From the NCBI GenBank assembly GCA_944548615.1, contig OX155963.1:22264518-22328517 (forward strand): 64,000 nt of DNA. Direction: 5' to 3'. This document shows, piece by piece, positions 37,031 to 48,619 of the stretch (the stretch's first letter is position 1; each line of letters starts with the position of its first letter). Source of the stretch: Micropterix aruncella. Taxonomy: Eukaryota; Arthropoda; Insecta; Lepidoptera; Micropterigidae. The notes beneath the pieces are model-generated. The model was given only the letters and a program-made list of their open reading frames with translations, was not told the DNA's origin and did not search any database. The position numbers and the translations under genes are program-made.

Positions 37031-38090
37031 TTATTCATCGATATAATTTTTTGTTGCCATTCTCCGTGCCTGCTTTATGACCTTTTTTAGTCTATTTTTA
37101 TATTTTTTGCAGTGGTCTCTTGCATTCTGATCTCGTTTATTTCTTCTTAATATAAAACACAAATTTCGTTTATTTTTACCTGACACTTTAATACCCTTCG
37201 TTATCCATTTCAGTTTTAAATTTGATTTTAAATTCACATTTTTATGTTTGAAAGTATTATCAAAAACATCTTTTATAGTTTTCAAAAAACTAGAAAACCA
37301 GTTAGATTTGTCAGTATTCTGATCGAAAATTCCATTCCAATCTAATTTTGATAAACCTTCATTAAAATCCAACTGAGATTTATTAGGAAGAATCCTTTTT
37401 CGCGTTTTTAGAAAACATTTTTTAAATATTTTTTTACCTTCATTAAAAATTTTCGTGGATATGGCCTCATGATCGGATATTCCTAGTGACTCTATTTTAC
37501 TTTCGTATAAATGTAATGGTAAGTTCGTAAATATGTTGTCTATCAATGTACTAGTAGTAAGTGTAACTCGGGTTGATGAATTGATTGTGATTTCCATGCG
37601 ATATTGAGCTAGAATCGATTTAAATCTTCTGACATTACTTTTATTTTCCATTAGGTTAATATTATGATCTGTGCCTATTATTACCCTTTTGAAGATTAAT
37701 ATTTCCAGAATCATACTTAATTTATTAAAAAACAAGTCTATGTCTCCATTAGGTACCCTATAGATACAGAGAATAATGAAATCATTTGATTTCAAGTTGA
37801 TTCCACAGCATTCGAAATGACGTTCTACTAAATGTTTTGAAATATATTATAGTGATTTGTTATGTCATCAAATGGTATATCCTTTTTTATGTATATCGCC
37901 ACTCCGCCGTGTGAATAAACATTTCGACAGTACTTTGTCGCTAGAATAAATTCGCCGTGAATGCTTTGGAGTTCGCATCCTTCTGTTACCCAGTGTTCGC
38001 AGATACAAACTATCCTAATTTCCGGTTTCTCATTTAGATATACTTTTAATTCATCACGCCCTGTGCTTAAGCATTGAATATTTAGATAAA
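37031..38090 (-). pseudogene. LINE ORF2, apurinic-type endonuclease domain
   Basis: The N-terminal part (about 38080-37850) reads INVCEHWVTEG-like: an ICICEHW motif (catalytic Glu of the exonuclease-endonuclease-phosphatase fold), then YSHGGVAIYIKKDI. A frame change near 37835 leads into the 254-aa frame 37795-37031 with VIIGTDHNINLM (where the family usually has GDFN), TSTLIDNIFTN and LGISDHEAIST, the C-terminal SDH motif with the catalytic His. A TAA at 37033-37031 ends the frame, but the same frame continues past it into the RT linker. It nicks target DNA to prime reverse transcription. GTDHN for GDFN is a notable change. Confidence 0.8.
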
Positions 38091-38095
38091 TTTAA

Positions 38096-39992
38096 AGTTT
38101 GGGTTGACCCTTAGCTCTTTAAAAAAGTAATCCGTTCAAGACCTATCTATAAAAAAGTAATCCGTTCGGCGTCAGATTTTTTGGTCTTTAGTTTTTTTCT
38201 AGCACTAGGGATGTATTTTGGCGTCCATTTGATGAAATAATCGGGAATCAGGCGCTGACCTTTTGTGGAAGTATTTTTCTCCAAATCCGTTTTTTTTCCT
38301 CTGATGCTGATTTGCAGATTTTATATTGTCTTTTATTGTAGCAGTCCTTCACTTGTAGTTTATTATAGCTTAAATATGTAATTTCGTACTTGCGCATTTT
38401 AATTTCAGTAGTTCTTCGCAGCCAGAAAGCTTTATAATAAACGAACGCCTCGATGGAGGCTATTGCTTTATTTCAATATACCATGTATGGGCGGCATGAC
38501 CCACTGGTGGGTCAAGCCGCCTCCTGGTATTTTTTAAATCTCACCTATTAGTGAATGCTGCCCCACTAGAATAGTAATCGTGATCCACCGTTCTGATAAC
38601 GCCGTCCTGAATATATTAAGGATTTCGGTTCTTTTTGGCAATATGTAAATAAGTAATATAGGCGAACCTGCGATTATATTTTGAGTATACATATTTTAAT
38701 TTAAAGTATACACATTTTGAACAAATTTCAGTGATAGATTTTACTTTAGCCATCGAATTATTAAATGATGAATCTATGTTTCTTGTAGCTTGTTAGTTTT
38801 CACTACAAATATGCTGGAAAGTTAGTGCAATTCGCATTGGACTTTTTAAATCTAGCTCATATAAATCTGCAAAAATAACCGTAGAAATGCTTAGGAAATT
38901 TATTGATTTTAATTCTTGAATGTGTGCTTATCCGAGCACTGAACAGTATGCAAAATATATTCAAAGCCACAAATTACACGGGTCGCATCCATATTTTGCG
39001 AAAGATAATATTAAGAAACGATCCGAGGGCCGAAGACAAGGTTATACGTTTTTGGGTTATGGAAATTGTGAATTCTTACATACTCAAAGCTAATATATGG
39101 GGGCGAAAGGCATCCATTTCGCTAGGGGGTGAAACCCAAGACAGGTCGCCATAGCTACGAGACAGGGGGCTTATTTAATAATTTTACCGTTGTAGTATTT
39201 ATAACGTTTAAAATTTCGGAGAAAATTTTTGTAATGATAATTTTTGAAATGTCATTTTTAATCATATTTAAAAAAAATCCTATTTATTTATTTATTTATT
39301 TATTTAGGAATTAATTACTATAAAATATTGATTAGCTTACAAAAATAACAGGAACCGAATGGCAAAACCTTAACCTTTTGCTTATTTGTTTCTGTCACCC
39401 AACTGGGACTAGCCCGTTCTAGGGTGGACAGGACTCCAATATTACAATTAAGTTTGCTTAATTGCTTGGTTGCTTACAAATGTACAAGTTTTAGTAAAAA
39501 GCTAATGACACTAAAATTGCCGTAAAATGTGGTCTTCAAAATAAAATTTAAAAAAAATAATAATAATAAAAAAAAATAATAAAAGATAATATAATAAATA
39601 AAATGCAATTCCATTATTTAATCGGCAATAAATATAATATAAAATTCTATTGTAAATTTACCTTGCAAGAAGTTATCAAACATTGAATAATGGATTTATT
39701 AGGAATATTTTAAAAAGTCTGGAAAAGGGAAATAGAGAAAGAAGGGAAAAGAAGTAAGTATTCATCGGGATTTTAAAGCCCTACTGGGCATACGCTTGGA
39801 GATGGTACCTCTTCTCTTATCTGATATTTATTTCTGCGTTTAGGTTTAATTAAAAAAAGTAGAACTGTAAAGGTAATTTTGATAGATTGTTACATAAATT
39901 ATATCAACTATCATATACATACATACATCATATACCTACATATCAATACATATACATACATATATACACAAAAAATTCATATACATACATCA
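38096..39992. other. No recognised gene; hairpin, (TTTA)n and (CATA)n
   Basis: 38490-38504 and 38507-38521 form a 15-bp stem with one mismatch (GGCGGCATGACCCAC). 39283-39309 is a TTTA microsatellite that may be a minus LINE tail. 39905-39990 is rich in ACATACATA. The sequence GGGACTAGCCCGTTCTAGGG near 39407 is unassigned. Confidence 0.5.
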
Positions 39993-40840
39993 TCTATACT
40001 AAAATTATAAAGAAGTAACGTTTGTGAGGTTGTAGGGAGTAATCTCTCGATCTGCAGAACCGATTTTGAAAATTCTTTTACCAATAGAAAGCCACGTTAG
40101 TTGCGAGTGTCATAGGCTATATATTAATCCGAAATGAAGGACTTTTTCGTGGTAGTCGGATTTGCAAAGTAGGTCGCAGAAAAAACGGTCGAATGAAATC
40201 GTTTCTTACGAACTCTACCTTAACGATGAGAGATATATGATTGAGTTCTAGAGAAAAGTTGTAGAGATTGATAATGCCTACAAAAAAGTCAGCGACAGCA
40301 TATGTCTAATTTATATATTCAAGTCACAAAAAGTAGTTTTTTATTAAAAAAATAATTGAAATCGTTAGGTCATTTTTATTGATCATATTATCAACAATTA
40401 CGAATTCTAATCAAAATAAGAAAATTTATCGTCTCAAGTGTTTAAAACAAAAGACTTTTCCCTTTTACTACATATAATTTCCTTTTTACAACATAAATGG
40501 TTAAAGAGATAATACGACATAGGTATGGAACCGCGGCCGTATCTCGGGTGGGAACTCCTGAAAGACAATATATTTTGGTACCAAATAATTACATCTAATA
40601 TAGTATACAGAGAAGTTTTGAACAATTTATTAACCATAATCATTTCATTCACTCATTTAAAACCCGGTAATATAGCCAAATTGGCATGCAAATACTTACA
40701 TACATATGCAGTAAAAATATAACCCTCCTTTTGGCAGTCAGGAAATAAATCATAGCACTGAGTACTAACCGAACCAAACTCATAATTTCATCACAAGTAG
40801 AAATGTTTACTGCCCAACGAAGTGGGCACGGGCCAGCTAG
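39993..40840 (+). mobile_element. Non-autonomous Helitron, both ends defined
   Basis: Begins TCTATACTAAAATTATAAAG after an A. Ends CTAG (40837-40840) before a T, with hairpin TGCCCA-ACGAAG-TGGGCA at 40811-40828 eight bases upstream. Insertion between A and T with no duplication is the Helitron rule. 848 bp, no Rep or helicase sequence. The internal phrase AGAACCGATTTTGAAAATTC is shared with other Helitron pieces in the window. Confidence 0.85.
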
Positions 40841-41109
40841 TATTATTATACAAAGCAATGCAGTTTATATCCACTGAAAAAATATTTCGTCATTTACAAA
40901 ATGTGTTTATGAATTCTACAAGAATGCGTCCAATCTCCCCTTGTAATGCTGTTTAAATAATGCGATACCAATTGTTAGTATCGCTTACTTTTTGGTCTTA
41001 TTATGTATTATTCAAGTGTAGTGTATATTATGTAAATTTGGCAGTCAGTAATTGTAGTTTAAGTCTTCATTTTATATTTCTTATGTCTTTTGTTTTCCTG
41101 GTAAAGAAA
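40841..41109. other. AT-rich spacer
   Basis: No feature found. Confidence 0.4.
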
Positions 41110-41470
41110 TTATTGTGGACGCAGCTCTGTTAGTCTGTGTGAATGTGTGTATTCCTCCACGATAGCGTCCAAGCGCTTCATCCAATTTAGATGAAATTTG
41201 TCGTGCAGGCATCATTTAGTCAAAGATCAAAATAATAAAAAGTGAAGATTGAGGATGTGGTTGAAATCGATCCACCAGGGGGCGCGCTATTCATACTATA
41301 ATCTCGAAATATTGAACTTAGAGACTTGGAATTCGGTACACAGATGCGCCGTAGGGTCGAAACTACATTGTTAAATTTTGGTTGCAATATCTCATAGATA
41401 TTGCAACCATACACATATTGCTTGTATAAACAACCAACACAAAAAAACGGTTGTGTCATCCCGACTTTCC
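41110..41470 (+). repeat. Helitron-like dispersed repeat H, copy 1
   Basis: Shares ATTCCTCCACGATAGCGTCC, GAAATTTGTCGTGCAGGCAT, CCACCAGGGGGCGCGCTA, TTGGAATTCGGTACACAGAT and GGTTGCAATATCTCATA with 45270-45560, 49740-50127 and (minus) 63740-64000. The 49740 copy ends in a Helitron terminus. Two ATATTGCAACCAtA blocks near 41380-41415 are inverted to each other. Confidence 0.65.
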
Positions 41471-41477
41471 CAACATG

Positions 41478-41925
41478 CAGACAACCCCCCCCCCCCGCTC
41501 GCAAAACCCCATAGCCCCCCCCCCTTCCTATTCAATTCCCCCAAACCTCTCCCCCCTCCAACCCCCCCCCCTTTCATCGCCACTTCAAAACCCCCTCTTC
41601 CTCCACTCCCACCTCACCTTCCCCCAACTACGTCCGCTTTTACCCCCCTCTCCACTCCTCTCCCCCCTCCACACAATCTTCCCCCTCCCTCCAAAACCAC
41701 CCATCTCTTCCCCCCGTCACCCACCCCCTCCCTCACTCTCCCCCTTCCCTCCACCTCTCTCCTCCCTCTTTCCCCCAACCTACTCCCTAAGGTCACCCCC
41801 TTTCTATTCCTTCACTTCCCCCCTCTCGCCCCCCTTTACTGCTCTCCTCCTCTCCCCCTCTCGTACCCCCCCTCTTTCTCCCCCCCCCCCCCTTCCTTCC
41901 CCCTCTTCCTTCCCCCCGTTGTCTA
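41478..41925 (+). repeat. C-rich polypyrimidine tract, ~450 bp
   Basis: Many runs of 5-13 C separated by T, A or CT, almost without G. Preceded by CAACATGCAGACAA, as at 63410 (GACAAGCAGACAACCCCC), so this tract grows from a fixed point in repeat H. The opposite strand has many G4-forming runs. The long Pro/Ser frames through it are compositional. Confidence 0.9.
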
Positions 41926-44459
41926 ACGTCGGGGACTTTAAAGTCTTTAAATATTCTGAGCTTACGGAAAGCGAAACGGTTTTTTAATATTGACTCGTAA
42001 TGGAGCTTTCTGTGCTTTTATTAACGGGTCGGGATTAGTTTTATCCATTCCACCCCAGCTCATATATCCGTAGCGATGATAAACACGCTAATTGACTAGG
42101 CGAAATATAACATATTACGCACATGCTCAGTTGAAATTGATACAACGATCGTCATCTTCTATTCACCTTGAAAGTAGTCAAAAAGACTTTGGAACATAAC
42201 TTTCTATTGATCTAGTTACGCTTCCTGGCAGAGGCCCTTTTGAAACAGCAAGGGTCTGGCAAGCCAGTGTGAGTCCCTCGCTCTCCTGCTTACCAGAATA
42301 GATTACTCTTTCCGTCAGACTTGCCACAGCTCGAGATCATTGCGCAAACCTCTACATAGTTTGAACAATTGTAGCCTGTGGCGCCCTGTGCCCACTGTCA
42401 CCGCTAATGGTATATTTAAATAGTATATGACAACAGGTCCAGGACAATCTACCCCACTGTATTATAAAAGTATTTTCCAGACTTCACTGGTAATCCGCCA
42501 GATACAACACTGCTTTGCATAGTGCTCTGCAATGCCCAGGGCTTGCTCGAGAGAATACTTTAATTCAATTCGCCTATTCGAGGAAGCTCCCGGATACGAG
42601 CTGAATCATGAGTTAGGCCAGCAATAAAACAAGCTGGCCATGCGACCGAAGCTGCTTGGAACCATTAAGCCCCTAACTAAAATGCACAGTTGTAGTTTGT
42701 CTGTTGTCGCGGGTAGGCCAGGGTGTTATAATGGCTATTGCCATCTTATCACCTTGGAATGTGTCGAAAAGACTTTGATACAAAGATCTACTGATGCCAG
42801 TCCAACCTCAAACCGCGAGGTACTGGGAAGGAACCCCAGTAGGAACCCTTGCGCCCTGTCTAATTCATTTGAATGAATTTCTCCGCCTTCTAGTCTGGTT
42901 ACTATTCGAAGTCGTCACCACAGCTCTAGTACAGGTAGTAGGTATGCGTTAATCTTTGCCATTGCGCAATGCGCAAGGCAACCTGATGTTAGTGGTAAAT
43001 TCGTCGTGGGCCAGTGGCGTATTTTATCCGATAGTTATTTGGGATCGAGTGGCCTATGGGTCATTTCTAATGACAGATGTGACGTCAACATCTACCCTAT
43101 TGTTTGTAATCGTTTTCACATTTCTTCTTGTACGAGTACTTGATTTATACCACTATTGTTTGTAGGTACTAAATTTAGTAAAAAAAAACTAACGACACAA
43201 ACTAGCCAGGCCAAACTCCATCGACCCATTCGGTCGCAATGCACGTGCGAGGGCTGTCACTTACTACGGGCGAACCCACGACCCCAGGAGTTATAACTAC
43301 ACCAAGCCATTCTGTCTCCCGTGGAGTGACTTCGCGGACAATACGATCTACAGTCTAGGTACGCCAACAGCCGCAAAATTATAATACCTTATCATATGCA
43401 CAGACAGTTATGACTGACAATACTATTGTGTGGGGGGGGGGGGGGGCGCTCCTGTACACATTCTCGAAAAACTAGATATATATTAGAAACCCAAATGCAA
43501 TACTATTAAATGACTATCATGTATTTGACATGATACAGCTCTACAGACATACGGACTATACTACAACGGACATGACTAGATGACTAGAGTACAGCCACAT
43601 CGTTGCGAGACTATAATTGTAAGAAGGATCTAGTACTAACTGGAAACGATACACGGAAAATGATTTTCCGGCTTTCATTCGCCAAAGATATACTACAAGT
43701 ACTTCAATAAGTATATTTTCGTAGTAGGGCAAAAAGAAAATATATATACAACAGTAGGTACTAAAAAAATTGTCAGTAAGTTGAATACTTAAGAATGTTA
43801 GCCATATGGTTACAACCCTCGGACCACCGGGAAACATATAGCAGATTTTTATCTCTTCCTTTTGGATTGATGTAATAGGCAAAAATAATATAAGAATATT
43901 TATTTCCCCAGAAATGGTAATAATAATAATAATAATAACAATAAAATTTTATATCTACAATACTTTTGACAAAGAAGTCAGCTAATTTATAATAATATTA
44001 TGATGATGATGACATTTATGTTTCCACGTTTCGTCGCATTTATTTGCTGCTTCCGCTGTATCATTCTTTTCTTCTATTCATCAGTTTCCTTCTATTCATC
44101 ATTCATTCTCTTCTTCTATTCATCACATATAATATACTATCTTAACGTTTAGTATTGTCTGTACGTAATTTATTCACGTTAAATAAAAACTTTTTAATTT
44201 TATTTCAATCTCAGAAAATTTTAAATTAAATATTAATTACCTGTGTTGGACAAATAATCCATCTTGATTTTCTTACAAGAAATTCATCGACAACGATGTA
44301 ATTATTTCAAGAATCGTTAATTATTCCCGAGGAACATAATACTCTGTTCGTTATTATAGGAGTATTTCCAATAGAATTTAATGAAGCCATTATCTTAACG
44401 TCTTCACTCTTTTATGTCTTACATTTAAATATTAAATTATATTTTCAATAATGGTGGTA
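41926..44459. other. Mostly unassigned; fragments and simple repeats
   Basis: Two diverged copies of CACCTTGgAAgtGTCgAAAA are near 42165 and 42750. 43235-43345 is a family G fragment on the minus strand. 43432-43446 is a poly(G) run. 43918-43945 is (AAT)n, possibly the tail of a minus-strand LINE. No gene is supported. Confidence 0.45.
43235..43345 (-). repeat. GC-rich interspersed family G, end fragment
   Basis: On the minus strand: CACGGGAGACAGAATGGC, AACTCCTGGGGTCGTGGGTT, CGCCCGTAGTAAGTGACAG, the terminal part of family G. Confidence 0.6.
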
Positions 44460-44499
44460 TAACACCGATAATTAAATATTCTTCTTCTCGAAGTGCCTC

Positions 44500-44800
44500 T
44501 CCATTACTGGAGGTTGGCCGTTAGCTCTGAATACTTTTGTCAGTCTTGCGCCATCCGGAAAAGCTGTTCCGTACTGGTGATCCCGGTCCATTCTCTGACA
44601 TTGCACAACCACGACGTTTTCCTCCTTCCACGGCGTCATTTACCCTCAATTTTGCTCATCAATATCAGTTGAAGCAGCTGATATTTGTCATGCCGCAGCA
44701 CGTGCCCCAGATATTCAATCTTGCGCTTTTGACGGTGTGCAACAATTTTCGGGTCGTACCAGTTGACAACTCTAGTTGGATCTCTTCTTATTCTTCATTT
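44500..44800 (-). pseudogene. RTE-like LINE C-terminal fragment
   Basis: The minus strand translates to KRKIEYLGHVLRHDKYQLLQ, then ILMSKIEGK, a stop, and RRGRRKTSWLCNVREWTGIT. This is the characteristic C-terminal tail of RTE-type endonuclease-RT LINEs (LGHVxR...IxGKRxxGRRxxSWxxNxRxW). No catalytic part; at least one stop. Confidence 0.75.
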
Positions 44801-45269
44801 TCTTAGGTGATTTATACATGGGCCGAAAACTAGATTTCAGCTGGTGAAGAAACGGTTATAATTAAATATAAATGTAGAATTAGGTTAATTAGTGTGACTA
44901 AAACTTAATCATTAAATAATTTTTTTATTAGATTATGTTACTCAGACCAAATTTGATACGAGGTTAGAAAATACATAAACCTTAAACTTATTAAGTATAT
45001 AAAATTAAGTGAGGCCACTTCAATAAGTTTCCTGTTTATATTTTATTTGTAGATCGGTAAACATGGAATTTATACAACTTGATGAAATTGTAAAACACTG
45101 AGATCAAGTGTATCAAAAGAGAAATGATAATATATTTAATTTACCTTTTACTTCACCAACCGACGAGGAGGTAAAGTATTGTGAAAGCGCATTTTTTTCG
45201 AGATGACTGATATAAACATTTTGAGCCGAGGGAGCACCCTCGAGACAATTAAGACAATTTCCAAACTAA
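44801..45269. other. AT-rich DNA, no feature
   Basis: Nothing recognisable. Confidence 0.4.
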
Positions 45270-45560
45270 AGTATGTCTGCGTGTTTGTGTGTGTTTGTGC
45301 GTGTGGCTGAGTGTTCCTTCACAATAGCGTTCAAACGCGTCATCCGATTGTGCTGATATTCGACATTCAGGCATAATTTGGTCATGGCATTGAACCACCA
45401 GAGGGCGCGCTAGTCATACGCTAATCTCGACATATTGTACCTAGAGGCTTGACATTCGGTACACAGGTGCCTTGTTGGGCCGAAATCGCATTGTGATTCT
45501 GGTTGGAATATCTCATATTCTAAAGACACAAATAATATTTAAAATCCGCCATACATTAAT
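45270..45560 (+). repeat. Helitron-like dispersed repeat H, copy 2
   Basis: Starts with a GTGTTTGTGTGTGTTTGTGC run, then CAATAGCGTTCAAACGCGTC, AGAGGGCGCGCTAGTCATAC and CTTGACATTCGGTACACAGG, as in copy 1. Confidence 0.65.
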
Positions 45561-45689
45561 TAAATAGTAAGGCCCTTAAAAGCATCGGGGCTTGCGGTGC
45601 GTAGATTGTTCGAACTTCGAATTCGAAGGCAAACGGCGACCGAAATGACGCGATATGACGCGCGTTTACAATTCAAATTTTCATTACGT

Positions 45690-45830
45690 TGCGTCGCATA
45701 TTAACAAGAATTTTCGCCAACTGCTAATCGACTTTATTTATAAAATTAATATTCAGATGAAATAGATCCCTGGCTACCGGCCGGGAAGATTTTGCGGTAA
45801 AACAACCAATATACGAGATAAAAACGTTTC
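45690..45830 (+). repeat. Dispersed repeat shared with 50145-50275
   Basis: ACTTTATTTATAAAATTAAT, ATTCAGATGAAATAGATCC and CCGGGAAGATTTTGCGGTAA have diverged counterparts at 50160-50235. Class unknown. Confidence 0.5.
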
Positions 45831-45944
45831 CCACTATTTCGAGAGCCGCCAAAGCCATAAATGTTTTTTGCTTGTTAATTCATCTGTTTGTAATCGCAAA
45901 CTATAACCGAAGACAACAAGAGACAACAAAAATGCTAATTGCCC

Positions 45945-46179
45945 TTTTCTTCTGGGAGCTAATGGGCCCTTGCTGAGTTGGCCACGAAGACCCATTTGTT
46001 CAGGGTTGGTCACACTCACGGGTCAACACCTATCCGACGGCCTCCATGCATGAAGCGCGAGCCCGGGTAGGACTCTGGCCTTAGGGCTAGTTTCCCCTAG
46101 CAATTAATATTCTGGCGTTCATGGACGGTCTGCGCACCGTGCGGCGTAAGCCAATAGATTGTGCATTCTGACTAGCAGT
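45945..46179 (+). repeat. GC-rich interspersed family G, copy 4, left part
   Basis: From GGGAGCTAATGGGCCCTTGC through CGGCCTCCATGCATGAAGCG to GTGCATTCTGACTAGCAGT, where the R1-like LINE interrupts it. The right part resumes at 49304. Confidence 0.8.
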
Positions 46180-46266
46180 TAAGAGTTTCAAGGCGATAGG
46201 TGAGGGCAGCAAACCCCGCCCACCGCCCGGGCAGTTATAACGACGAGGGTCGTCTTGTCTGCCCGG

Positions 46267-46336
46267 GATGTCATGCTACGACAACCCTGCGCGTACCAGA
46301 AGGGTAAAACGCGCAGGGTTGTCGTAGCATGACATC
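46267..46336. repeat. Perfect 28-bp stem, 14-nt loop hairpin
   Basis: GATGTCATGCTACGACAACC plus CTGCGCGT (46267-46294) is exactly repeated inverted at 46309-46336. The loop is ACCAGAAGGGTAAA. It lies in the 3' untranslated part of the R1-like LINE; either an element structure or a small later insertion. Confidence 0.95.
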
Positions 46337-46599
46337 CGTAGCAAATTTACAAAATATTACAAAATCTACCGAAAAAAAAACAACAATAGCGTAAATTTAG
46401 GAGCCGGTAAGCGGGGTAGAGGACGCTCTAGAACAATGAAGGTGAAGGCGCACTGTCCTTGGGCAGGTCTCGGAGCAGCCACGGGGGGAGGAATCCCTGG
46501 ATCCTGCAAAGAACGAAACGCCCCTCGGGGCGGTAAAGAGACGGACACAAAGACGGGCACTTCGGGCTGGAAGTAGCCGCCGAATCACGCCACCAAGGA

Positions 46600-47352
46600 A
46601 GAGGGTACCCCCTGGGGGGTATCCCGAAGCCTCATGCTTTCCCAAGAAGCCACCCAGTGCTCCACAAACTCGCCAAGCGACTGGAAGCAGCTCCTACAAC
46701 TGACCAAATCCGGGTACCAAATCGGAGAACGCCCAACGCACGCGCCCACTGCATCCATCAATTTCTCCCGTGCAGCCGCTAGAATTGGGCAAGACCAAAT
46801 TACGTGTTCCGCAGTTTGGCGACCATACCCACAGGCGCACCGGGGGTCATCGACAAGTCAAAAGTCAAATAGTTTGGCTCTGAACTCTCCGTGGCCCCCA
46901 ACCAGCTGCGTGGTATGGTGGTCGAACCGCAGAAACGAATTTGCCATCCGCACTGCAACGGACGGGAAAAAGCAATGGGTGAGGCGGCCCGTACCCCCGG
47001 CGTCCCATCTAGCCTGCCAGACACGCAAGGACTCCACCCGAATCAGGCGGGCAAACTCCCCAGCTCGGTGCGCCATCGGGTCGATCGATAGGCCATGAAG
47101 GACTACCGGCTCGCCCCGGCGGTACCGCGACAACGCTGCACGCTCCAGAATCTCCAGGTCAATCGGCAGAACGCCAGCGATGACGGGTAACGCAAGAGTG
47201 GACGTCGTTCTGTACGCCCCGGTCAGGGCCACGAGAGGGATGCGCTGTCCGCGCAGCAGCGCGACACGCGTCGCCTCAGGAACAGCAGACTCCGTCCAAG
47301 CGCGTGCGGCATAAGTCGCACGCGGGACGAAGACGCCCTTATAGATAGTCAT
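46600..47352 (-). pseudogene. R1-like LINE ORF2, C-terminal domain
   Basis: Frame 47352-46858 starts TIYKGVFVPRATYAARAWTE, the usual region after the RT thumb in R1/TRAS-type proteins, and includes ALTGAYRTTSTLALPVIAGV. A frame change near 46860 leads to CACGYGRQTAEHVIWSCPIL, a CCHC zinc knuckle (C-x-C...H...C) that binds nucleic acid in this clade. There is a further frame change from the RT part at about 47360-47378. Confidence 0.8.
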
Positions 47353-47377
47353 GACCGCCGGGAAACGAATTCCCCAG

Positions 47378-48619
47378 TTAGTCGGCCCGACTCACTCCGC
47401 GGAGCGCAAAGAATAGATCCCGGGATTTTTCGGCTATAATCTTTGCGTGCGAAAGAAAGGAAAGGGAAGCCGTAAGCGTCACCCCCAGGTATCGAACGGT
47501 GGCCGGGAAGGATATCGGGCGACCGTTCATCCTGATGACAGGGTTCCGCTTAAGATGTCCCTTCAGGAGAAGCGCCTGAGTTTTCGTCGGAGAGAAGGTG
47601 AGTCTGTTTCGCTGACCCCATCCGAGGATCAGGTCCAGCGAGTCAGCCACCCTCCTTTCGACCTCTGCGCGACTCCTGCCGCCCACCAGGAGGAGAGCGT
47701 CGTCTGTATAAGCGCTGACGGTGCACCCCTCCGGGTAAGGTAGACCGAGGAAATCATCAAAGAGAATGTTCCAAATGCTAGGACCCAACACTGACCCCTG
47801 TGGACAGCCCATAGTCGGGGTTTTGGTGACGCTGGTCGGGCCGTACCTCAGAGTGACAGATCTGTCTGAAAAGTAGCTCCTCACTACTTTCAACAAATTG
47901 TTCGGGCACAGGCGGGCGCAAAGCTTGCATATGAGCATCGGCCACCACGCGTTGTCGAATGCACCGGAGATATCCAAAAATACGCCTACCACGTAGCGGC
48001 CGTCATAGTTGCGGACCCAGTTCTTCGCAAACAGGATGGCGTCCTCCGTGCTTTTCCCTCGGGTAAAGCCAAACTGACGCTCGTTCTGGGGAGACAGAGT
48101 CCTCTCCAGCCGTTCGCGCACAAGCACTTCGAGCACCTTACCCATTATGGGAAGGAGCGTGATGGGCCTGTACGCTTTCGGATCCGAGCGCGGCTTGTCG
48201 TTACCTTTGGGAATCACCCTCAGGAGGCCAGCCTTCCAGCATAATGGGAAATGACCGTCCCTAATGCATTTCTGCATCAGGACAGTCACCTCCCATCTTG
48301 CGAATTCCCACACCCGCTTCACTATATCAGACGTAAAGTTGTCTATCCCCGGTGCCTTTCTGCGCGATAGCGACCCGATGATGGTGCCGACCTCGTCCGC
48401 TGTTACCACTGACAGATCAGGTACGCGCGAGTCTACGGCAATAAGCCGCCGCAGCTGCGCGTGGTGGGGATCGTCATTGTCATTCCGATCCGATGGACAC
48501 AAAGAACCGAGGAGAACTGAAAGAGTGCCTTCGGTGTCAAGCGGGGCGGAAGTACCCTCGACAATGCTAGAGAGGTAGTTCCCACCCCGCTTGGCACCTT
48601 TGTCGATGACGTTCTTCAT
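47378..48619 (-). pseudogene. R1-like LINE reverse transcriptase domain
   Basis: 413 uninterrupted codons. RT motifs in order: KAPGIDNFTSDIVKR, VIPKGNDKPRSDPKAYRPIT, LSPQNERQFGFTRGKSTEDA, VVGVFLDISGAFDNAWWPML (first palm Asp), TMGCPQGSVLGPSIWNILFD, TVSAYTDDALLLVGG (catalytic Asp pair near 47700), FSPTKTQALLLKG, RYLGVTLTA. The usual YADD is YTDD here. It polymerises cDNA onto the nicked target. Flanking frameshifts on both sides make the element inactive despite this intact block. Confidence 0.9.

Larger units (their letters stand above)
34898..38095 (-). mobile_element. Nearly complete Jockey/CR1-like LINE
   Basis: On the minus strand: endonuclease from about 38090, linker, reverse transcriptase to 35160, then a 3' UTR ending in a repeated CAATTT tail (plus-strand view TTTCAATTTCAATTTCAATT at about 34903-34930). 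All expected domains of ORF2 are present in order. I could not find an ORF1 or a clear 5' end upstream of 38095. It is flanked by diverged hairpin sequences at 34461 and 38490. Confidence 0.8.

Noticed and set aside
41378..41987. 182- and 178-codon Pro/Ser-rich frames
   Set aside because: They arise from the C-rich tract; the composition explains the absence of stops and no domain is present.
46634..47098. Plus-strand 154-codon frame
   Set aside because: Shadow of the minus-strand R1-like LINE C-terminus.
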